From the NCBI RefSeq assembly GCF_000299355.1, contig NC_018664.1:2030380-2094379 (forward strand): a stretch of 64,000 bases of DNA, read 5' to 3'. A program made the position numbers and the translations under genes. Below the pieces are notes generated by a model that made no database searches, was not told the DNA's origin, and was given only the letters and a program-made list of their open reading frames with translations. Within the stretch, counting starts at the first letter, position 1, and the number at the start of each line of letters is the position of its first letter. Shown in pieces: positions 34,706-43,590 of the stretch. This DNA is from Gottschalkia acidurici 9a. Lineage in GTDB: Bacteria; Bacillota; Clostridia; Tissierellales; Gottschalkiaceae.

Positions 34706-35146
34706 ATGAAGAAAAGGAAGTATGTCATTTTTATTTTTATTTTAATACCTATAGTTTTACTTCTTTTTTATTATAAAAAATTTCAATATGATGAGAATTT
34801 TGTAAAGACATTGCCTAATATACAAGTGTCCAATGATTCGAATGAAATAAAAACTTTTATTAATTACTATAGCCTTAATTCTAAGATAGGTGAGAAGAAG
34901 ATATTGATATCTGATGAAGATATTCAGAATGTAGCTCCTAATGAAAAGTTTAATATTAAGTTTGCTGATACTCCTCATGAGTATAATCTTTCAATTATTT
35001 TAGATGAAGGTGAAGCTAATGTGACTACTAGTGATGATTCTTTTAACACTCCGAAAAATAAAGGTAAGCATGAGTATATATTAACGACTAGATGGTATGA
35101 TAAAGGAACAATTTCATATAAATTCACAGTGAATGTAGTTGAATAA
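34706..35146 (+). CDS. Unidentified membrane-anchored or secreted protein
   Basis: 146 residues. One N-terminal hydrophobic segment (about 6-23) with a basic start, no lipobox, then a soluble acidic domain, probably beta-rich at its end (HEYILTTRWYDKGTISYKF). The ribosome site is weak (AAAGAGA). I recognise no family. It is followed about 300 bp later by another exported protein gene, and both are in the decay zone, so it may be part of a mobile or competition cassette. No terminator was identified. Confidence 0.55.
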   Translation: MKKRKYVIFIFILIPIVLLLFYYKKFQYDENFVKTLPNIQVSNDSNEIKTFINYYSLNSKIGEKKILISDEDIQNVAPNEKFNIKFADTPHEYNLSIILDEGEANVTTSDDSFNTPKNKGKHEYILTTRWYDKGTISYKFTVNVVE

Positions 35147-35440
35147 TTACTAGAAAAGATAAGATTAAATTTTTAATAAATAATCATTAAGATATTAAAC
35201 CTAACATTTATAATATTAATCATCAGCAATATACAGTTATTGGGAAATAAAAAACCCTACAAAGGACATATTTAATAGTTAAATGCACTTAGATTTAGCT
35301 TGTATGCTCACCTTCTTGGAATTTTATACAAACAGTAAACTTCTCAGGAACTTGATACCAATTTAGACAAAAAATTCACTACACTTATGATAAACTAAAA
35401 TTGAATAAAAATAAATTGTTTCGAAAGGAGATTTACTTAT

Positions 35441-36085
35441 ATGAAAAGAATTATTAACTTAACACTTGTATTTGTTTTACTAATTTCTATGTCAGTACCG
35501 TCTTTTGCTACATCTACAGAAACTTTAGAACTAGATATTGAGAGTATTACTGGCGAGGTTTTTGATCCTCAACAAATGAGTAAAAATGAAAAAAAGGCTT
35601 ATTATGAATCTATTGACAAGCAAGTTGAATTAATGGAGGAAAAACATGGACAAGACTTCGATTCTAAATCTTTTAGAGAAGAATTAATATTTGTACTAGA
35701 AACAGAGGATTCATTTCAACAACTAGTTAATGAAAATCCTGGTGCAATTACCGCAAGAGCTGGTACTTGGATTCCAGATGTAAAAGTTAAAAATGACATT
35801 GCAGCATCGGCTTTCAATGTAGCCATTGACGTAGCTCTTGCAGCTGCTGGTGTAGGTACTGTAGCAGCATTAGTTAAAAAAGTAGGTTTAAAAGAAGCTA
35901 GAAAAATTTTCACAAGAACTTTAGCATCAAAGTTAAAGGCTTGGGGACTTTCTGCTCTTGCAGGATCTATTCCACTAGCTATTGATTTTATCTTAGATTA
36001 TCTTAATCCTGGAGATAGGATTGCAAAGTTCTTTGATAGTAAAGATAGTTATCCGAATAATGGATATATCGATATTATTCTATAA
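35441..36085 (+). CDS. Secreted protein with hydrophobic C-terminal helices, unknown function
   Basis: 214 residues. There is a clear Sec signal peptide with an SFA cleavage site (about residue 23), then a highly charged helical region (about 35-105). Next comes an Ala/Gly/Val-rich pair of amphipathic helices (NVAIDVALAAAGVGTVAALVKK and KLKAWGLSALAGSIPLAIDFIL, about 125-190) and a polar tail. The layout (signal, charged pro-like region, membrane-active helices) resembles exported toxin precursors such as SdpC-type proteins, but no sequence match is claimed. AAAGGAG lies 9 nt before the ATG, and a perfect terminator follows. A small membrane gene lies just downstream. Confidence 0.7.
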   Translation: MKRIINLTLVFVLLISMSVPSFATSTETLELDIESITGEVFDPQQMSKNEKKAYYESIDKQVELMEEKHGQDFDSKSFREELIFVLETEDSFQQLVNENPGAITARAGTWIPDVKVKNDIAASAFNVAIDVALAAAGVGTVAALVKKVGLKEARKIFTRTLASKLKAWGLSALAGSIPLAIDFILDYLNPGDRIAKFFDSKDSYPNNGYIDIIL

Positions 36086-36093
36086 ATAAAAAT

Positions 36094-36135
36094 AAGAATT
36101 CTCCCACATTTAAAAGATGGGAGAATTCTTGCTTT
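36094..36135 (+). terminator. Terminator of the secreted-protein gene
   Basis: The perfect 13-bp stem AAGAATTCTCCCA/TGGGAGAATTCTT (36094-36106/36118-36130) is followed by GCTTTTATT. Confidence 0.85.
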
Positions 36136-36173
36136 TATTCACATTAACATATATAGGAAAGGTAGGCTTTAAT

Positions 36174-36472
36174 ATGTACGATCCATTTTTTAAAGAAGGT
36201 ATATTCTCATATTTTCTATTTTACATTTTAACTACTATATTTATATACGTTTTTCTTAGAAAGATAGATTTATTTAAAAGCAAATATGCTTATAAGTTAA
36301 GTACTTTATTTAAATTTTTATTTTAATTTTAGTATCATTATTTAACATTATTATACTGATGGTATTAGATATTGCAAATGCCCCATGGATAATTGGTGTT
36401 GCATATAATGCTTTTAGTGCCACACTAACTATTTATCTTACAATTGCACTTTTTTTTAAAAAAGAAGAGTAA
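36174..36472 (+). pseudogene. Small three-helix membrane protein with a frameshift
   Basis: ATG 36174 (preceded by AAAGGTAGG) opens a frame with one helix that stops at 36326. The next frame continues at once as ILVSLFNIIILMVLDIANAPWIIGVAYNAF, ending at 36472 with two more helices. One added base in the T-rich run at 36315-36324 would join them into a protein of about 100 residues. A terminator follows at 36520-36552. It sits just after the secreted protein, like an immunity gene. The family is not recognised. An earlier ATG at 36117 lies inside the terminator and is not credible. Confidence 0.55.
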
Positions 36473-36519
36473 ATTTATGAGATATATAGATGTTTGATTT
36501 ACACTGAATATTCTTACTT

Positions 36520-36556
36520 ATAAAACAGGTCATTCCTAACGACCTGTTTTATAAAG
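36520..36556 (+). terminator. Terminator after the frameshifted membrane gene
   Basis: The 12-bp perfect stem ATAAAACAGGTC/GACCTGTTTTAT (36520-36531/36541-36552) has a T-run inside its 3' arm. Confidence 0.75.
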
Positions 36557-36601
36557 TTATTATAGATATTGATACTATCACGTTTAAAGTAACTGTATAT
36601 A

Positions 36602-36649
36602 AAAAAAGATGTTAGATCATAGAATTAGCTATAATCTAACATCTTTTTT
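36602..36649. terminator. Bidirectional terminator between convergent genes
   Basis: The stem AAAAAAGATGTTAGAT/ATCTAACATCTTTTTT overlaps the last codons and stop of the - strand gene at 36629. It carries an A-run and a T-run, so it can serve both strands. Confidence 0.8.
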
Positions 36650-37006
36650 ATTTTTAAACTCTCTATAAACAAGTTGCGTAAAAATAATAAAAGTTATAGA
36701 GAATCCTAAAGTGTCAATTGCTGTACTGTATTTATGATAATGATAAGTTAATGCTTGTTGCATAGATACAAACCATAAAGCCAAAGGCATTAATAACAGT
36801 GACATATTTAATGATATATACTTTGTAGTTTTTAAATATATACTATAACATATAAAAAATATAATTATTAAAAGAGACATTATTCTAGCTTCATTAGTAG
36901 ATATTTTAACTGGTATATCACTTGAAATTATCATCGAAAGTCCCCATAATATAAATGAGAAGCTATTAATTAATAAACAAATAATTATATCCAAAGCTTT
37001 ATTCAT
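36629..37006 (-). CDS. Four-helix membrane protein of unknown function
   Basis: 125 residues with four hydrophobic segments (about 7-27, 42-59, 66-82, 95-112) and a basic C-terminal tail. CAGGAGG lies 10 nt upstream of the ATG. No signature motif is present and I do not recognise the family. The gene's 3' end is inside the shared terminator. It is alone in its orientation between accessory genes. Confidence 0.6.
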   Translation of the reverse strand: MNKALDIIICLLINSFSFILWGLSMIISSDIPVKISTNEARIMSLLIIIFFICYSIYLKTTKYISLNMSLLLMPLALWFVSMQQALTYHYHKYSTAIDTLGFSITFIIFTQLVYREFKNKKDVRL

Positions 37007-37512
37007 CTCTTCTCAACCTCCTGCCTGGATAATAATCTCACTTTCTATTTAATTTATGTTGCATATATATCAAGATGATACTACTGAAACATGTATTAAT
37101 TGGGTTTATTATACCATATATTTTCCAATGGTTGCACATAATCTATACAAATATAACAATTTAAGATTATAGAGTAAATGTTTATATAAAAAACAGGGTA
37201 GACTATAGAAATCAATCTATAACCTACTCTTGTATTTAAACCTTCCATTTTCAGTTTTAAAATGTTTTAAAAACTAACTATATATTTTTTTATATCAAAA
37301 ACTATTTTAAAACTCACTGTAGCTTAAAGTTTAAACCTGTGCTATTCTTCTAGTATTTCTTAATTCTTTTTCTACTCCAGCATTCCATTTATCATTCTGT
37401 ATTATCCTTCAAAACTAAAAAGATGGAATAGAACACAGAATTTAATCTGCAATCTATCCCATTAGACATATATTCTAAGAAAATACTACTATAGCTCGAT
37501 ATCCTTTAGTTT
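37007..37512. other. Intergenic region with the second duplicated segment and a terminator
   Basis: Positions 37255-37370 repeat 34350-34460, and about 37190-37225 is a decayed copy of the hairpin at 34037-34075. On - a stem GGGATAGATTGCAGA/TCTGTGTTCTATTCC (about 37424-37460) followed by a T-run is the terminator of the amidase relic. No intact gene was seen. Confidence 0.5.
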
Positions 37513-37926
37513 TTAGTTCATTACTAAACTATCTGCATTTACTCTTACACTAAATGCACCTACTTGAACTTTGTATAGTGTACCTGAAGAACCACCATTA
37601 TACGATATACAAAAGTTGCTTAAAATACCCTTAGTCACTGCTAACGCTAATTCATTTTGTCTATTTCTTAGTATATCAGCATCCTGAGTGTTGCTAATGA
37701 ATACTAACTCTACTAAAGCTGCTGGCATTTTTGTTAATCTTAATACTGAAAAGTTTGCTGTTTTAGTTCCTCTATTTGCTGTATATACTTTACTTGCAAT
37801 TATGCTATCTTGTATATTTTTTGATAACTTAGCTTCTGTTGTACTACCTGGATAACTGTCTATGAGAACATATAACAAACTTCTTTCTAAACAAAAAGAG
37901 AGTGTAAAATTATATACACTCTCCAT
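37513..37926 (-). pseudogene. Truncated N-acetylmuramoyl-L-alanine amidase (Amidase_3)
   Basis: The frame contains SYPGSTTEAKLSKNIQDSI, NRGTKTANFSVLRLTKMPA, ALVELVFISNTQDADIL and KGILSNF, the C-terminal half of a zinc-dependent Amidase_3 domain including its catalytic Glu (VELVF). A linker and the start of a SPOR-like repeat follow (YKVQVGAFSVRVNADSL). The N-terminal half with the zinc His/Glu ligands is missing. The first 25 residues do not fit the family, and the SPOR domain is cut after about 20 residues. It cannot be an active hydrolase. It is probably a relic of a phage or sporulation lysin. Confidence 0.8.
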
Positions 37927-38364
37927 AAATTTAATTATGATATGATCCAGTACTTCTCACTCAAAAAACCTGATTTACTTATGGTACGGTTCACCCATGA
38001 TTATTCTAAATAGAATCTAATATAAAACCCTATGACTTATATCTATTTGCTAGAATTTTATAAAATATTGTAAATCTTCACGACTTCAATAATCACCTTC
38101 GTCATCATTTAATCTTCTTAATGCTAGTTCATTTGTACAAAAATAAATAAAACCAGTTGAAAAATCCCTTAGACTCAACTGGCTAACAATCATATTTTTT
38201 AATTCTGAATTAATTTATATCTTTATAAAACTAATTAAAAGTTTCTTATCAAAATTTAAAGACTAGAGAGTATATTAGTACTCATAAATTCAGCATCTAT
38301 AAGATCATTTAGTTTGTTATCATCTTCTATAAAACTTCTGGTCTCTTTCTGACTCTTTTATATT
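37927..38364 (-). repeat. Repeat copy E, downstream of selB
   Basis: The hairpin AGCCAGTTGA/TCAACTGGTT (38151-38160/38176-38185) is followed on - by TTATTTATTTTT, and similarity to copies A and D extends to about 38285 (CTCTCTAG and GAGTA/TACTC stem). The promoter part is not conserved. Beyond the hairpin the sequence ALRRLNDDEGDY resembles LVLRRRDDGEVDFW beside copy A (2063-2122), which suggests an additional shared stretch, perhaps of coding origin. It may act as the terminator of the sel operon. Confidence 0.55.
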
Positions 38365-40275
38365 TTACTTAAACATTACTCTTTTGTCATCTAAGCGCTT
38401 TGTAATTTTATTTTCATCAAAGTATTCAAGTATAATTATTGATAGTTTTCTATTTGTCTTTAATAAATCTCTGAATTCTCCAGCTTTTACACTACCTTTT
38501 TCTTTTAAATATTCAATTAAAGTATCCTTGCATTCATTTATAGTATCTTTATGAAGTATGGTATCTTCTTTCATCTTTATTAGTATTCCACTGTCCAACA
38601 TTAACTTATATACATCATCTAAATCTTTTTTATTATAATTAAGTTTACTTATTATCTCATCTTTTTTTGGTACATCAAGCTTTCCATCTATATATATTTT
38701 TTCTATATCTTTTTCTATGCTTTTTTGTACATCTGTTAATTTTACTTCAAAGTCTTTTAAGGCAATGTTTTCATTTATAATTTTTACATTACCAACCTCA
38801 CTCATTTTATTTATTATTACGTCTCCAAGTTTTGGTTTTATATCTTTAAAGTATTTGCTTCTAATTTCTTCTTTTAACATTCCTGGTTTTAAAGTGTTAT
38901 TTTTATGAAATTCACCTAAATCTTTTTCTATTTTTGAAGATACCTCATTAAAATAACTTACATGCATAGTATGAATATCTTTTAGCAGCTCAAAAGCATA
39001 TATTCGTCCTTCCTGTGAAAGCTTTTCAACTTCTTCTCTAACCTTTTCTTCTGACATAACTGTTAAAAGAGATATATCTTTTATACTTGGAGCTTTTTTG
39101 CTCTTATCTAAAATTATCTTTTCTACTACTTCTTTAGTATCTCCCTTCTCTTTTAACTTTAGTTCATCTATAGTCTCTTCACTAAACCTTTTTCTCTTAG
39201 GAGGATTTGCGTCTATAACTTCACCACCACCTATAGTTGTCATTGGTGAGTAAAATCTTATTATAAATTTATCCTTTGGTTTTGCTACAGTAGATTCCTC
39301 TAATCTTAGCTGAGCATAGCATTCTTCACCTGGTGTAATCTTCTCCTTATCTAATAGAATGACTCTACATAATATCTCACTTGAACCTATGTAAAGTCTC
39401 AGTCTAGTTCTGTTTTCTATGATTCTTTTAGAGTCTTTTAAAAGTCTTAACTTTACGTCTATCATCATAGTTGGTTCCATAGAGTTAGGCTTTGAAATGA
39501 TGTCTCCTCTTTTTATATCTGATTTTTTAATACCAGATATATTTATAGCTACTCTCTGCCCTCCAAATGCATTTTCACTATCCTTTCCATGAACCTGTAT
39601 ATTTCTTATTCTTCCTATAACATCTCCTGGAAAAGCTCTTATTTCATCTCCTGTAGTTAATTTTCCTGCTATCAGTGTCCCTGTAACTACAGTTCCGAAT
39701 CCCGATATTGTAAATACTCTATCAACTGGCAACCTCGCAGTTTCTAGTTCATTTTTTTCGTCTATTGATTCAGTTAGCTTGTCTAAAGTATCAACTAATT
39801 TATCTATTCCTTGTTTTTTTATAGAGTCAACAAGAATAATTTCACTATCTTCTAAAAAGGTATCTTTTATATTTTCCTTTATGTCTTCTTTTATTAACTT
39901 TAGCCAGTCATCATCCACTAGCGATGCTTTAGTAATAACTACTAGTCCTTTTTTTATTCCTAGTAAATTTAATATGTGCAAGTGTTCTTTAGTTTGAGGC
40001 ATTACCCCTTCATCTGCAGCTACTACTAGCATAACTACATCTATACCTGTAGCACCTGCTAACATGTTTCGAATAAATTTTTCATGCCCTGGAACATCTA
40101 TAATTCCTGCCCTTTTTCCACTTGGTAGGTCAAAATAAGTAAATCCAAGTTCTATTGATATACCTCGCTCTTTTTCTTCTTTTAATCTATCTGTTTGTCT
40201 TCCTGTTAACGCTCTTATAAGGGTAGTTTTTCCGTGATCTATATGACCAGCAGTCCCTATGATAACATTCTTCAT
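38365..40275 (-). CDS. selB: Selenocysteine-specific elongation factor SelB
   Basis: About 636 residues. The GTPase domain has G1 [27 protein letters not shown] and TKASL, followed by domains II and III and four winged-helix repeats (about 370-636) that bind the SECIS hairpin. It brings Sec-tRNA to in-frame UGA codons. The frame extends to ATG 40293, but [15 protein letters not shown] is the usual family start and GGAG lies 12 nt before ATG 40275. It follows selA by a few bases in the order selD-selA-selB. tRNA-Sec was not found in this window. Confidence 0.95.
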   Translation of the reverse strand: MKNVIIGTAGHIDHGKTTLIRALTGRQTDRLKEEKERGISIELGFTYFDLPSGKRAGIIDVPGHEKFIRNMLAGATGIDVVMLVVAADEGVMPQTKEHLHILNLLGIKKGLVVITKASLVDDDWLKLIKEDIKENIKDTFLEDSEIILVDSIKKQGIDKLVDTLDKLTESIDEKNELETARLPVDRVFTISGFGTVVTGTLIAGKLTTGDEIRAFPGDVIGRIRNIQVHGKDSENAFGGQRVAINISGIKKSDIKRGDIISKPNSMEPTMMIDVKLRLLKDSKRIIENRTRLRLYIGSSEILCRVILLDKEKITPGEECYAQLRLEESTVAKPKDKFIIRFYSPMTTIGGGEVIDANPPKRKRFSEETIDELKLKEKGDTKEVVEKIILDKSKKAPSIKDISLLTVMSEEKVREEVEKLSQEGRIYAFELLKDIHTMHVSYFNEVSSKIEKDLGEFHKNNTLKPGMLKEEIRSKYFKDIKPKLGDVIINKMSEVGNVKIINENIALKDFEVKLTDVQKSIEKDIEKIYIDGKLDVPKKDEIISKLNYNKKDLDDVYKLMLDSGILIKMKEDTILHKDTINECKDTLIEYLKEKGSVKAGEFRDLLKTNRKLSIIILEYFDENKITKRLDDKRVMFK

Positions 40276-40296
40276 ATTATCCATCCACTCCATATT

Positions 40297-41700
40297 CTAA
40301 AGATTATCTACAGCATATTTGATTCCTTCTACCACAATATCTATCTCATCTTCACTTATAGTTCTTAAATCTATAAATATTTTATCCTTATATAGTCTTG
40401 TTATTATTGGTATATCAAATTTTCTTAATCCTTGCTCTAACTTTGAAATACTTAATATGTTTGAAGACAAGGTCAAACATTTTGTAGTTATCATTTCTAG
40501 TGGCATAGATCCACCGCCCACCTGTGAATATTCATCAACAACTTCAATTTGTAATTTATCAACTAAAATTGTTTTTAATTTATTTAATAAAAGATTTGCC
40601 TTACTTTCTATTTCACTGATATGCATAGTAAGCAATCTTATAGTTGGTATTTCTTTTAATGACGATTCATTTAGATATAGTCTTAAAGTTGATTCTAAAG
40701 CTGCTATAGTAATTTTATCTACTCTTAAGGCTCTGTTAAGAGGATGTTTCTTCATTTTATCTATATACTTCTTTTTTCCCACTATAATTCCAGCTTGAGG
40801 TCCACCTAATAGCTTATCACCACTGAAAGTAACTACATCTACTCCCGCTTTTATAGAATTTTGTACTGTTGGCTCATACTCTAGTCCATATTTACTTAAA
40901 TCACAAAGTACTCCACTACCTAAGTCTTCTATTACAGGTATATCATGTTTACTTCCTAATTCCACTAGGTCATCTAGGCTTGGACTAGATGTGAATCCAA
41001 CTATTTTATAGTTGCTAGTATGTACTTTTAAGAGTGCTGCTGTTTCTTCAGTTATAGCATTTTCATAATCATGAATATGAGTTCTATTAGTTGCTCCTAC
41101 TGATACTAACTTAGCTCCACTTTGCTCCATTACTTCAGGGATTCTAAATGATCCACCTATTTCTACTAGCTCTCCTCTTGAAATTACTACTTCACTATCT
41201 TTTCCCATAGCTTTTAAAACAAGAATTACAGCTGCTGCATTATTATTTACAACTAATGCAGCTTCAGCTCCTGTTACTCTTCTTATAATTTCCTCTATAT
41301 GACTGTATCGGTCTCCTCTACTTCCAGTTTCCAAATCTAACTCAAGATTAGAATAATTTGTTGCTATTTCATAAATATTATTCATTATGCTTTTGCTAAT
41401 TAGTGATCTTCCTAAATTTGTGTGTATTACTACTCCAGTTCCATTTATAACTCTTTTTAAATGAAGTTTACTTCTTTCGTTTACTTGAAATACAATATTG
41501 TCTATCAATTTCTGAATCTCTAAGTCTAACGACTGAATGCTAAGTTTTTCTTCAGATATTTTTAATCTTATATTCTGAAGTTCTTCTCTTATTACCTCTA
41601 ATACTAATTCTCTTGAACTATCAATAATTAATTTCTGTACTGTATCGTTTTCAAGTATTTGATCTACTTTCGGAATTCTACTATATATATTTTCATTCAT
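40297..41700 (-). CDS. selA: L-seryl-tRNA(Sec) selenium transferase SelA
   Basis: 467 residues, normal for SelA. The N-terminal domain contacts tRNA; the fold-type I PLP domain has VVNNNAAAVILVL (about residue 154), IEDLGSGVL and the PLP lysine in TFSGDKLLGGPQAG (about 297). It converts Ser-tRNA(Sec) to Sec-tRNA(Sec) with selenophosphate made by SelD. It lies 50 bp after selD and 3-21 bp before selB, evidently one operon. Confidence 0.96.
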   Translation of the reverse strand: MNENIYSRIPKVDQILENDTVQKLIIDSSRELVLEVIREELQNIRLKISEEKLSIQSLDLEIQKLIDNIVFQVNERSKLHLKRVINGTGVVIHTNLGRSLISKSIMNNIYEIATNYSNLELDLETGSRGDRYSHIEEIIRRVTGAEAALVVNNNAAAVILVLKAMGKDSEVVISRGELVEIGGSFRIPEVMEQSGAKLVSVGATNRTHIHDYENAITEETAALLKVHTSNYKIVGFTSSPSLDDLVELGSKHDIPVIEDLGSGVLCDLSKYGLEYEPTVQNSIKAGVDVVTFSGDKLLGGPQAGIIVGKKKYIDKMKKHPLNRALRVDKITIAALESTLRLYLNESSLKEIPTIRLLTMHISEIESKANLLLNKLKTILVDKLQIEVVDEYSQVGGGSMPLEMITTKCLTLSSNILSISKLEQGLRKFDIPIITRLYKDKIFIDLRTISEDEIDIVVEGIKYAVDNL

Positions 41701-41750
41701 TATTAAATCATCCTTATCTTTTGTAGTAAAAAGCTAAAAACTATAAAAGT

Positions 41751-42797
41751 TTACTCTACTATTATAAAGTGTTCTTGCTTTTCTAATACCTCTCCTACAA
41801 CTGAATATTCAGTAGCATTTCCCTCTAGATTCTTCAACAGTGTATTTAAATTATCTTTTTTTATAGATATAAGAAGTCCTCCTGAAGTCTGAGGGTCATA
41901 TAACATATCTTTCATTTCTTCTTTCACATTATCACTAAAAGTAACCTTATTCCCGATGAAATTTTTGTTTGCATAGGCTCCTGCAGGAACTAATCCCATC
42001 TTAGCAAATTCTTCTGCTCCATTTATTACAGGTATTTTATCTGAAAATAATTTTATAGTTACATTGCTTCCTTCTGCCATTTCTAAACTATGACCTAGTA
42101 ATCCAAAACCAGTAATATCTGTACAGCTATTAGCTTGAGACTTTACCATGGCATCTTTCGCAAACTTATTTAAAGTAGTCATTACTTTTACAGCCTCATT
42201 ATACATTTCTTCATCTGCCATTTGTGCTTTTATAACTGTATTTACTATTCCTATACCTATAGGTTTCGTTAGTACAAGAACATCTCCAACTTTAGCATTA
42301 CTATTAGTTAGTACATCCTTAGGATGTATAAATCCACTTGCACATAGTCCATATTTAGGTTCATCATCTTCTACTGTGTGTCCACCTATTATTATTGCTC
42401 CTGCTTCTGTTACTTTGTCATATCCACCTTTTAATATTTCCGCCATTATTTCTGGTGGCAAACAGTTTGGAAAGCATATTATGTTCATTGCGAGTTTAGG
42501 TTCTCCACCCATTGCATAAACATCACTTAATGAGTTAGTAGCTGCTATTTGTCCAAATGTATAAGGATCATCAACCACTGGTGTAAAGAAATCGACAGTT
42601 TGTATTAAAGCTGTATCTTCATTTATTTTATATACAGCTGCATCATCAGATGTTTCTATTCCTACTAATAAATTCTCATCTTCATGTACTTTTGGTAAAT
42701 GACACAAAACTTGTGCCAAGGTATCTGGACCTATTTTTGCTGCTCAACCAGAGCTCTTAGATAGTTCTGTTAATCTCTTATATTTCTCACTCATCAT
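41751..42797 (-). CDS. selD: Selenophosphate synthetase SelD, itself a selenoprotein (UGA at 42744-42746)
   Basis: Reading from ATG 42797 (GGAGGTGA just upstream) gives 348 residues, with an in-frame TGA as codon 18 in SKSSG-U-AAKIGP. Standard SelD has Cys or Sec at exactly this place, followed by the Lys seen here, so the TGA is selenocysteine. An ordinary annotation would start at TTG 42719 and lose the active site. Further motifs are [22 protein letters not shown] and [13 protein letters not shown] (ATP and Mg binding). It makes selenophosphate from selenide and ATP and heads the selD-selA-selB operon. Confidence 0.95.
42701..42717 (-). promoter_or_regulatory. Candidate bacterial SECIS hairpin in selD
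   Basis: GGCACAA-GUU-UUGUGUC forms a 7-bp stem with a 3-nt GUU loop, 26 nt downstream of the selD UGA. The spacing and the G-U at the loop fit bacterial SECIS elements, which are read by SelB. The assignment rests on inspection only. Confidence 0.45.
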
Positions 42798-42812
42798 ATT
42801 CACCTCCAACTT

Positions 42813-43478
42813 CTATCTAGCTATAATCATTTCTTTTATTGCCTGAAACTTTTTTTCGCCGATTCCAGAAACTTTCATTATATCTTCTATTGAATTAAAT
42901 TTACTTGCTTCTCTATAATCTATAATTTTTTGTGCTGTAGCTTCGCCTATTCCTGGTAACATCTTTAATTCTTCTTTTGAAGCAATATTTATGTTGATTT
43001 TTCCACTACCAGTAACATTACTGCTTCCTTCTGACTTATTTTCATTTGATATTATATTTATATCATCAGACATAGAGTCACTTTCTATATCTTCCCCTAT
43101 TTTAGGTATATATACTTTATCTTCATCAAGTAATTTTTTTGCTAAATTTATTTTACTTTCGTCTGCCGATGATGTGAGTCCCCCAGCTTCTTTTATTGCA
43201 TCTATTATTCTATCGTCTTCTTTTAAAGTAACTATTCCAGGTTCATTTATCTCTCCTGTAATATGTATTACTATTTCAGCTTGTCCCTCATCTTTATTAT
43301 TCGATACTTTGGAATCATCATCTATATTGTTCTCTATTTCATTGTCAAAGAATAACTCTTCATCTTCTACTAATATTCCTTGTTGTTGATCCTTATCAAT
43401 TATTTTATACCCTACAATAAATATTAATACAACAATTATAAGTATAGCTATTTGTTGTTTTTTTGTAAAGTTAATCAT
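42813..43478 (-). CDS. comEA: ComEA-type DNA-binding protein
   Basis: 221 residues. The N-terminal membrane anchor (about 9-25) precedes an acidic linker, an SLBB domain (IVIHITGEINEPGIVTL, about 68-130), a second linker, and two helix-hairpin-helix motifs at the C-terminus (LKMLPGIGEATAQKIIDYR and IMKVSGIGEKKFQAIKEMI). It binds double-stranded DNA at the outer face of the membrane for uptake in competent cells. Many non-competent clostridia keep it. It is divergent from the DacF-type gene and may lie in the selD transcript (15-bp spacing). Confidence 0.9.
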   Translation of the reverse strand: MINFTKKQQIAILIIVVLIFIVGYKIIDKDQQQGILVEDEELFFDNEIENNIDDDSKVSNNKDEGQAEIVIHITGEINEPGIVTLKEDDRIIDAIKEAGGLTSSADESKINLAKKLLDEDKVYIPKIGEDIESDSMSDDINIISNENKSEGSSNVTGSGKININIASKEELKMLPGIGEATAQKIIDYREASKFNSIEDIMKVSGIGEKKFQAIKEMIIAR

Positions 43479-43590
43479 TTTTATCCCCTTCCTCTAAATT
43501 TTTTAATTATATTTAAAATTAACTTTAGATTAAAATTTACTATATCTTCTGATATAATACTATTATTAATAATTTTTTGGAGGTGCTATA

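Noticed and set aside
36117-36173. Upstream ATG extension of the small membrane gene
   Set aside because: The ATG lies in the terminator stem of the preceding gene; ATG 36174 has the better ribosome site.
37927-38364. tRNA-Sec (selC) expected near selB
   Set aside because: No acceptor stem, TCA anticodon arm or T-loop pattern could be found here or elsewhere in the window by eye.
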